Below are positions 8,548 to 16,700 of a stretch of DNA of 64,000 bases, piece after piece. A program made the position numbers and the translations under genes. The notes beneath the pieces were generated by a model. That model did no database searches, had not been told where the DNA came from, and saw nothing but the letters and a program-made list of their open reading frames with translations. Source of the DNA: Acetobacter sp. UBA5411 (GTDB lineage Bacteria > Pseudomonadota > Alphaproteobacteria > Acetobacterales > Acetobacteraceae); NCBI RefSeq assembly GCF_002409645.1, contig NZ_DHNR01000031.1, positions 1-64,000 on the forward strand. Reading direction: 5' to 3'. Within the stretch, counting starts at the first letter, position 1. Each line of letters opens with the position of its first letter.

Positions 8548-10080
8548 TTATTCGGCTTGGGCTTCATTTTCCCATCCACCACCAAGAGCATTGTAAAGTC
8601 GCGCAAGACTCGTCGCGACAGTCGCCTCATTCTCAGCCAATGCAAGTTCAGCGGTTAAAAGCTGATCCTCAGTGCTCAACACAGTGAGGTAATTGGTCAA
8701 GCCGCTTCGATACTGACTTTCCGCAAGCTTGAGGGCATGATTATCATTGGCGATTTCATCATGTAATTTTTGCATGCGTGTCTGTTCGTCGTGATACGCC
8801 GTCAGAGCATTATCGACATCATGCCATGCCTGTAGAACCGTTTGCTTGTATGAAATAGCCGCAGCCTTCTGCGCTCCTTTTTTCAATGCAAGCTGACCAC
8901 TCAGTCTTCCGCCCTGAAAAATAGGCAGGGAAATTGACGGGCCGACGTTCCACGCTTTTGCATTCCAAAAGCCCAGGTCCCGGAAAGAAAGTGTCTGGAA
9001 TCCAAAGTCAGCATTGATGGTTACTCTTGGATAGAAATCCGCAACCGCCTCACCTGTCTCTTCAACAGCAAACCTTAATTTCGCTTCTGCTTCCCTGATA
9101 TCTGGACGCCTGTGAGCCAGCTCGGACGGCAGACCTACGGGAACAACGGGAGGAACAACTGGCGTAATTACATTTTTTTCCAGTTCTTCATTGAGACTTC
9201 CCGGCATTTCTCCCAGCAGAAGGGCAAGAGCGTTCTCTTCCTGCGCTATCTTGATATTCATTTCCGCAATCTGGGCCTGAGTATCGTTCAGACGTGCCTG
9301 AGCGGACTCATAATCCACCGCTGATACGAGCCCTCCCTTGTACCGTCCTTGAGCTATATCAGAGATCTTCTGAATAACTTTCACCCCCTCCTTCATGACA
9401 AGCAACCGCCGCTGATCACCACGAAGAGTCAGATAACCGCGCGCCATGTCAGCCTCTTCAGCAATCAGAACTGCATGGCGTTCTTCCTCCGTTGCCTGCA
9501 ATCCCGCCTTTGCGGCCTGATATTGATGCGCAACGCGTCCCCAGAGATCAATTTCATATGTGGCGTCTACACTGGAGCTCCATTGATTGAGCAATGGAAC
9601 TGTCGCTGTATTTCCAGCCTCTTCAATAAATCCACTGGCCAATTCACCCATCTGACCGTGTGTTCCATGGACGATACCACCACCGATACGATGTAGCGTT
9701 TCCTGCATCAGTTTTTCACTGCGCTGTGCCCGTCTGTAGGAGCCTGTGGCGCTCAGGGCAGGGAAGCGCTCAGCTCCCGCAAGCATAAGCTGCGCCCGAC
9801 TTTCAGACAGGTTTGCCAGAGCCAGAAGAAATGACAGATTTTTAGTGGCCACACGTTCTTCAAGAGACGTGAGTTCCGGATCATTGAAAGTCTTCCACCA
9901 TTGCACAGAGATTTTCGTCTCTTCGGTCATGCTAAATGCATTTCCAGAATGCAGATTCTCGAAATGTGCGGGAGACCACGGTTTCGGCGCATGATATTTT
10001 GGGCCAACATGCAAACACCCCGGCAATGCCAGAAGAACGCAGGATGAAAACGCAACACGGATTAACGAGGTTACGCGCAT
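8548..10080 (-). CDS. NodT-family outer-membrane efflux lipoprotein
   Basis: A 510-aa TolC/OprM-like outer-membrane factor. The N-terminus has a signal ending in LPGC, so it is lipidated, followed by the family hallmark VGPKYHAP. Two OEP repeats with long coiled helices follow (for example RYKGGLVSAVDYESAQ and QYRSGLTNYLTVLSTE). I chose ATG 10080 because GGAG precedes it and the lipobox follows; a longer reading from 10293 would overlap the MFS gene. With the adjacent MFS pump and HlyD adaptor it completes a tripartite exporter spanning both membranes, presumably for the product of the neighbouring synthetase. Confidence 0.92.
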   Translation of the reverse strand: MRVTSLIRVAFSSCVLLALPGCLHVGPKYHAPKPWSPAHFENLHSGNAFSMTEETKISVQWWKTFNDPELTSLEERVATKNLSFLLALANLSESRAQLMLAGAERFPALSATGSYRRAQRSEKLMQETLHRIGGGIVHGTHGQMGELASGFIEEAGNTATVPLLNQWSSSVDATYEIDLWGRVAHQYQAAKAGLQATEEERHAVLIAEEADMARGYLTLRGDQRRLLVMKEGVKVIQKISDIAQGRYKGGLVSAVDYESAQARLNDTQAQIAEMNIKIAQEENALALLLGEMPGSLNEELEKNVITPVVPPVVPVGLPSELAHRRPDIREAEAKLRFAVEETGEAVADFYPRVTINADFGFQTLSFRDLGFWNAKAWNVGPSISLPIFQGGRLSGQLALKKGAQKAAAISYKQTVLQAWHDVDNALTAYHDEQTRMQKLHDEIANDNHALKLAESQYRSGLTNYLTVLSTEDQLLTAELALAENEATVATSLARLYNALGGGWENEAQAE

Positions 10081-10186
10081 CTGAAGTCTCCTGCGTCCAA
10101 ATATTTCCACGCGGACATCACATGCAAAGACCTCTTTGGTCTTTCTGCTGTGGACAGAATCAACGATAGAAAAGAAGTCCACACAA

Positions 10187-11767
10187 TCATTTTGCTTTTG
10201 TGCCCAGTTGCATAGATTTTCTGCTGGTGGGGAGGAAGAAGCAGAACGGAATGGTCGCAAGAGATAGAATGCCGATAAGAAAAAACACGTCATTGTAAGC
10301 CAGCAACGCTACCTGTCGCGTAAACTCGCCGAACAACCGATGTCGGCTATAAGTCTCCGCCATATCGCTCGAAAACCCATAAGCTTCTGCAATATCCTGA
10401 ACCCGGTCGAGATATGCTGAATATTCGGCTCGGCCGACAGTCATATTATCTGCAATATAGACCTGATGTCTCTGCCGTGTTTCAATAATAGTCGCCGTTC
10501 CCAGTGAAATTGCGAGAGAACCAATATAATTGCGCGCCATACTGAACAACGCCGAAGCATCAGCATTGAGTTCACGAGGCAATGTTGAATAGGCAACGGT
10601 GGAAATCGGCACAAACAGAAAAGCCATCGTCGCAGTCTGACAGACACGGTAAAAGATAAGATGCCTCAAATCGAGTTCTGCATAAAGAGATGTTGCCTGA
10701 AACATCGCCATTGCCAGAAGAAAAAATCCGCATGCAATTACATAGCGCACATGGATTTTCTTCATAAGCCAGTTCACAAAAGGAATCAGGCAGACAACGG
10801 CTATTCCACCGGGAGCCAGAACAAAACCGGAAATCGTGGCGGTATATCCAAGCATCTGCTGTGAAAACTGCGGTATGATGATCGCAGATGCGTAAAGTAT
10901 GCCGCCCATGACAGAAATCAGAATTGTGCCAATCGCAAAATTCCGATCTTTCAGGACTGACAGTCTTACCAGAGGATCTTTCACGCGACATAGCCATACG
11001 ATCGCGCCCAGAATGCAGAAAACACCCGTTAAAGCCATCAGAACGATAAAGGATGAGCTGAACCAGTCTTCATCCTCGCCACGATCGGCCATGACTTCGA
11101 GACAGCCCAGACCGAGCGAGATCAATCCGATCCCGACCACATCAATCCGTTCCTTTCTGGCTTTTTCCCATGGTGGATCCTCGACCAGAATCATGACAGC
11201 AAGAATTGTCAGAATCCCAAAGGGTACATTGACAAAAAAGATCCAGCGCCAGGAAAACTCGTCGGTAAGATAGCCCCCAATCAGAGGGCCGGTCACAGGA
11301 GCCACCACTGTCGCTACGGCTGTCAGACTGAAGGCTGCCCCGCGTTTCTCCGGCGGAAACGTATCAAGAATAATCGACTGCTGACTGGGCTGGAGTCCTC
11401 CCCCAAAGAAACCCTGAAGAATACGAAATATAACAAGCGAGGACAGGGATGTCGCAAGTCCGCACAGGAGCGAGGCGACGGTGAACATGCCGATACAGAT
11501 CAGAAAATAGCGTTTGCGTCCGAAAACACGCGAAAGCCAGCCTGAAATAGTCAGAACAATACCATTGGCGACAAGGTAGGAAGTCAACGCCCATGTTGCG
11601 TCGTCATAGGAACTGCCCAGAGCCCCTGCGATATGAGGCATCGCCACATTGACGACTGTCGTATCAAGGATTTCCATGAACGCAGCCAATGTCACAACGA
11701 TGGCAACTAGCCAAGGATTGTGCTTCGGCTTCCAGACATCCTGTGGCGAAGTCTCATTTGCGTTCAT
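10187..11767 (-). CDS. DHA2 family MFS exporter (EmrB type)
   Basis: A 526-aa proton-driven drug:H+ antiporter with 14 predicted membrane helices, typical of EmrB/QacA proteins. Family motifs are visible: LDTTVVNVAMPHIAG in helix 1, the motif-A-like loop WLSRVFGRKRYF, and the antiporter motif VAPVTGPLIGGYLTDEFSWRW. Its ATG overlaps the end of the HlyD gene by four bases. It forms the inner-membrane pump of the HlyD-MFS-NodT set in the lipopeptide operon. Substrate is inferred from context only. Confidence 0.93.
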   Translation of the reverse strand: MNANETSPQDVWKPKHNPWLVAIVVTLAAFMEILDTTVVNVAMPHIAGALGSSYDDATWALTSYLVANGIVLTISGWLSRVFGRKRYFLICIGMFTVASLLCGLATSLSSLVIFRILQGFFGGGLQPSQQSIILDTFPPEKRGAAFSLTAVATVVAPVTGPLIGGYLTDEFSWRWIFFVNVPFGILTILAVMILVEDPPWEKARKERIDVVGIGLISLGLGCLEVMADRGEDEDWFSSSFIVLMALTGVFCILGAIVWLCRVKDPLVRLSVLKDRNFAIGTILISVMGGILYASAIIIPQFSQQMLGYTATISGFVLAPGGIAVVCLIPFVNWLMKKIHVRYVIACGFFLLAMAMFQATSLYAELDLRHLIFYRVCQTATMAFLFVPISTVAYSTLPRELNADASALFSMARNYIGSLAISLGTATIIETRQRHQVYIADNMTVGRAEYSAYLDRVQDIAEAYGFSSDMAETYSRHRLFGEFTRQVALLAYNDVFFLIGILSLATIPFCFFLPTSRKSMQLGTKAK

Positions 11768-12894
11768 TCTATATGGACCACCGGTTCGACGGAGAGGCCC
11801 AGAGGCAGCGGTGGGCTATTCGCCAGAAGACCACTATCAATACGAATTTTTACCGGAATTCTCTGCACGATTTTCACAAAATTTCCGGTAGCATTTTCAG
11901 GCGGGAAAGTACTGAAGGACTCCCCCGATCCCAACTGAATGGAATCAACATGCCCGTGCAGACGAAGCTGGGGAAAAGCATTGATGGAAATGTCCACCTT
12001 CTGACCCGGCTTCATCCCCTGTATCTGGGTTTCCTTGTAGTTCGCAACGATCCAGACATCGGCAGGGACAATAGACATCATCTGCTGTCCAGGCTTCACG
12101 AAATTCCCCAGTTCCACATTGCGCTGGGAGACCCAACCATCACACGGCGCACGGATGTGGGTGCGGGTCAGATTGATTTCAGCCTGCTCAAGATCAGCCT
12201 TCGCTTCAACCAAAGCAGCTTCTTCCTGTGACACATGAGCCGCAGCATTTTGCAGATTTGATTCGACCGGCTCCGCCTGCGTCACATCGCCCTGTGCAGA
12301 AGCAACCTTGGCCTGGGCTTCTTCCAGAGCTGCTCTGGCATGATCAATATCCTGCTGGGATGTGCCTTCCCGCATCACTGTAAGCTGGCGGTGATAATCA
12401 GCCTTGGCGCGCATAAGCTGGGCTTCCGCAATCTGCAGACTTCCTTCTGCAGCTCGGAGCCTTCCGGGAAAGGTCTTATGCGAAATCTCCGCAATCATAC
12501 GGAATGCCCTGATATTGGCCTCTGCCTTAAGAACAGCAGCCCGGGCTTTGTTAAAAGCGACCACATAGTCGCTGTGATCAATCGAAAGCAGAAGATCGCC
12601 GCGATAAACAAACTGATTATCGTCAACAAGCAACTGCGTCACATATCCGCTGACCTGTGATGCGATCGCATGCTTCCGGCCCGCCGTATAGGCATCTTCG
12701 GTCTTTACGTCATTGCGTGTCTTATAAAAATAATAACAGCAGAGAACTATAACTAGAACAATCAAAAGAACGAACGCTACGACATTGCGTCTCCGGCCTT
12801 TCTTCCGAGGAACATCCTCCGTCCCGCTGCTGGCAACAGGCTCCTCCAGATTATCCGAAACCCTATCCTCCTGTATGTGATCATCCTGCGCCAT
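11764..12894 (-). CDS. HlyD/EmrA family periplasmic adaptor
   Basis: A 376-aa membrane fusion protein that links an inner-membrane MFS pump to an outer-membrane factor. There is a short cytoplasmic N-terminus, one helix (about residues 35-55), a biotinyl-lipoyl half motif GRKHAIASQVSGYVTQLLV, a long alpha-hairpin (about 105-220) rich in A, E and Q, then the second lipoyl half IRAPCDGWVSQRNVELGNFV. It overlaps the MFS gene by four bases (ATGA) and lies 92 bases after the thioesterase gene, so it belongs to the same operon. Confidence 0.93.
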   Translation of the reverse strand: MAQDDHIQEDRVSDNLEEPVASSGTEDVPRKKGRRRNVVAFVLLIVLVIVLCCYYFYKTRNDVKTEDAYTAGRKHAIASQVSGYVTQLLVDDNQFVYRGDLLLSIDHSDYVVAFNKARAAVLKAEANIRAFRMIAEISHKTFPGRLRAAEGSLQIAEAQLMRAKADYHRQLTVMREGTSQQDIDHARAALEEAQAKVASAQGDVTQAEPVESNLQNAAAHVSQEEAALVEAKADLEQAEINLTRTHIRAPCDGWVSQRNVELGNFVKPGQQMMSIVPADVWIVANYKETQIQGMKPGQKVDISINAFPQLRLHGHVDSIQLGSGESFSTFPPENATGNFVKIVQRIPVKIRIDSGLLANSPPLPLGLSVEPVVHIE

Positions 12895-12986
12895 ACCGTC
12901 TCTTTCACACTGTTCCTGGCCTGCCTCAACCCATCGCTAGGAAGGGAAGCAAAGGTGTCAAGGCGCAAGAAAAACAGAACAAGCCT

Positions 12987-13766
12987 TTATATCTTGATAT
13001 CTCTTTCAGAGAGAACAGCCTTTATTTTATCAAGAACTTCCGGTTCCCGGTCATGCAGAAAGAAATGACTTCCATCAAATTCATGCATCCCAAAAGAATC
13101 TTCAGTTTCATCTTTCCAGGCAGCTATCGCCTCTGGTGCTGTCTGCCTGTCCATGTTTCCGTAAAAAGAAAAAATCGGGCAGGCAAGGGGTGTCTCATGT
13201 GTATAGCTGTAACTATCTACGGAACGGACATCAGCCCTGACAACCGGCAGCATCAGCTCGATCAGTTCCGGTTCTTCCCGAATCATACTGATCTTGTCAA
13301 AGATTGCCGGACTACCCTCGCTCATATCCAGCAATTTTTGAATGAAGGCATCATCATCCAGATGGGAGAACACATCTCGTGGAACAGATGGAGCGTTCAT
13401 ACCGGAAAGAAAGAGCTGCAATGGAAGAGGTAGTTCCCTTTTCCGCAATTCACGCGCTGTGGCCCAGGCAACCAGTGCACCCATGCTGTGCCCAAAGAAC
13501 ACTGAGGGTCCAGCGCATTCATTTTCCAGACAATCAGAAACACCTCTTGCTATTTCGAGAAGATTATCAAGACATTCTGATCCGATATTTTCATCACGTC
13601 CAGGCAGGTTCACTCCGTAAACAGAGACCGATTCAGGAAAAAATCCTGCCCAACTCCGGAAAATACCGGCGCTTCCCCCCGCATATGGAAAGCATATCAG
13701 CTTAAGATCGGCAGGCCCTTTTCCAGAAAACCGCTTCAGCGTGACCTGTGTCTGTACGGATGTCAT
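12987..13766 (-). CDS. Type II thioesterase (GrsT/TesA family)
   Basis: A 259-aa alpha/beta hydrolase of the external thioesterases found with NRPS and PKS clusters. The triad is readable as Ser94 in GHSMGA, Asp206 in YGNMDRQT and His234 in DGSHFFL. These enzymes usually clear mis-acylated carrier domains, and some release the product. The synthetase upstream has no built-in thioesterase or reductase, so this protein may also release the final thioester. Its ATG overlaps the end of the synthetase gene by four bases, indicating translational coupling. Confidence 0.92.
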   Translation of the reverse strand: MTSVQTQVTLKRFSGKGPADLKLICFPYAGGSAGIFRSWAGFFPESVSVYGVNLPGRDENIGSECLDNLLEIARGVSDCLENECAGPSVFFGHSMGALVAWATARELRKRELPLPLQLFLSGMNAPSVPRDVFSHLDDDAFIQKLLDMSEGSPAIFDKISMIREEPELIELMLPVVRADVRSVDSYSYTHETPLACPIFSFYGNMDRQTAPEAIAAWKDETEDSFGMHEFDGSHFFLHDREPEVLDKIKAVLSERDIKI

Positions 13767-16700
13767 GCCTGAACCTTTTCCACATTTTCATGCAGATATT
13801 CTGACAGGGATTCCACCGTGGGATTCTGGAAGAGATTGGCCAGACCAATCTTGCAACCAAACTCGCTTTCTATCCGTCGACGAATACGAATCAGATGCAT
13901 GGACGTCGCACCCAAATCAAATGCGCTGATATGAGAAGGAATCTCACCAATCCCCATTACGTCGGAAACGATCTTGCGCAGTTTTTCGATCGTTTCATTA
14001 CCGACACTTCCGGCACAAGTCTCTCCAAACGACATTTCCTTCGCTTTAAGAGCCTTACGATCAATCTTGCCATTCGCGGTCAATGGCAGCTCGTCGAGAA
14101 CAACAATGCGTTCTGGAACCATGTAATGCGGCAAGGCATCACGCGCCGTCTCTTTCAACTCATGCAGAGAGAATTCATTGCTGTCTGAAAGAACGATATA
14201 GGCAACGAGACGCCCCGTATAACGATCGCCATGACGCAGAACGATGGCCTTGCTCACCTGTTCATGTGACACGAGGACTTTTTCTATGTCGCCGAGTTCT
14301 ATTCTGTATCCGTTGATTTTGACCTGATCATCACGTCGCCCAAGGAATTCGATAACGCCATTTGGACGATAACGTCCCAGATCACCCGTCCGATAAAAAC
14401 GTCTTCCGGAACGAGGATCTGTCACAAAGTGCTCTGCTGTCCTGACAGGATCATGCAGATATCCCTGCGCCAGTCCCATACCACCGATACAGATTTCGCC
14501 TTCAACCCAGTCTGGACAACTCTCCTGCCGGTCATTGAAGATATCGAATGTCTGATTCCCCAACGGCTTGCCATACGGCACACTTGTCCAGCCTTCTTCA
14601 CTGCCCATAATTGGATGTGAAATCGACCAGATTGAAGCTTCCGTCGCACCACCAAGACTCAGAACTCTGGCATCCGGCCAGATGGCCGATATTCTTGCCG
14701 GAAGTGTGGGAGGAATCCAGTCACCACTGAGCATGACAAGACGCAGTTTCAGGGCCGGGATCGGTTCCTCGGCATTCTCGATATGATCGATCAGGGTGTC
14801 CATCAGGGCAGGAACGCTGTTCCATATGGTCACCCCGGTTTCTGTCATCAATTGCAGAATCTGTCCCGGATTACGAAGTTGCTCCGCAGTTGGAAGCACG
14901 ACTGCTCCGCCACTTGAAAGCGGGCCAAAAATATCAAAGACAGACAGGTCAAAGTTCAGATTTGAGAGAGCAAGAAACCGGTCGTTCTCATTGATATCGT
15001 AACAACGGATCAGGTCCGTAATTGTATTCAATGGACCACGATGGTTGAGCGCTACACCTTTTGGCTCACCAGTCGATCCGGAGGTGAAGATGACATAGGC
15101 GAGGTCTTCAAACCCGCTTTTCTTTTCATCAACCATACCGGAAGCCGGGATCGTGCGAACGACAGCACCGTTGGTATCGACGATAATTTTTTCGAGTCCG
15201 GACCACGCCGGATCGTCCGCGTTCTCTTCTGATACCACCACGCGACTGATCCCGGACTTGGCCAGAATCTGTTCCCGACGCAGAAGCGGCAATTCCGGAT
15301 CTATCGGTATGTACCCGGAACCTGACTGAAGAACGCCAAGAATGGCTGCCAGACCTGAAAAGCTCTTTCCAATAGCGACACCGGTCAAGCCACTGAGAGG
15401 AGCCTGTCCAAGCGCATGGGCAATTCCATCAGCCAGCTTTCGCAGTTCGATATAACTCAGTGCCGTATCACTACCCTGCCCCAAAAGAGCCGGTGCATCC
15501 GGGGTCAGTGCGACCTGCTTGCCGAACAGATCATCAAGGTTACCCTGAGGCAGAACTGTTTCTGTTGCATTCACATGATCACGGGTCAGTCTCTGCTCAC
15601 ACGTCAGCAGAAGAGGCGACGTTTTGAACCAGGCATCCGGGCTGCTTGCCAGATCAGTGATCAGCGCAACATAGGACTCAAACATGCTGTCAAGGAAACC
15701 TTCGGGGAAGGCATTTTCCATGGCGTCCCAGTTAACAACCAGACCGCCGTGCATCTCGAACACATGGTTGTCCAGCACAACCTGTGGCGTCTGACTGATG
15801 CCACCCACTTCCTCGCCGAGTATCCACAGATCAGGATCGGTCGTCAGCCCCGGAAGACCAATCCCGCTGGTAAACACGACACGACCGCATTCCGTGGTCT
15901 CTGGAGCCGCTCGTGACATAAGCTGCAGAACACCCACACCATCGACCATACGGTGCGCGAGGTCCGCACGTAGGCGCTTCTGAATGTCCGAAGATCTGTC
16001 GGCGAAACTCTTACCGTTCCGGTTGTCGATCTCCAGAATTTCTATTCGGGTAAAGTCGCCAGCAACCCTGTCAATATTCAGATCGACAGGCAGTCTGTCG
16101 TTCAATGGCAGACTCAGATGGAAATGAGCGTTACCGCTCCAGCGCCCAAGGACTTCAGCATAGATCGCACACATGACGGTCGACTTGGTCAGACCAAAAC
16201 GCTCTCCATTTTGGACAAGGCCAGCCCACAGATCTTCGGACAGCACGTATTTTCTGCGACCAAGGCGAGGCCGCTGTCCCTGAAGCGACGCGATGGAGAG
16301 AGGCGGCGGCGGGATGTCGGCAATTCTGTCCTGCCAATAACGCAAGGCGTTCTCTCGCGTCTTGCCAGACTGCGCTGCCTGTTCGTATGCGACATAACTC
16401 TGGAAACCGGTTTCCGGAAGCGTCGGTAGATCCTCTCCCTGAAGAAGCTGGTTCATTTCAGACAGAAGAATAATAATCGTGGAAAGATCTGCAATAAGCA
16501 TATCAATGCCAAAATGCAGTCTGTTTTTCCCATATCCTGTTTTGCTGATTTTCAGGTCGAAAAGAGGCCACACACCAAGCGGCAAGACCCGGTTTTCATT
16601 ATCACGCGTGCAGGCAAGAAGAGCCTCCTGCCTTTCTTCTTCAGACAATCCAGAGAAATCGGCAACCGGAATGGTGTATTTTCCGGGAGCCTCAAGAATT

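Noticed and set aside
10081..10293. 71 extra codons before the NodT gene
   Set aside because: They overlap the MFS gene and would hide the lipoprotein signal; ATG 10080 has a ribosome site.
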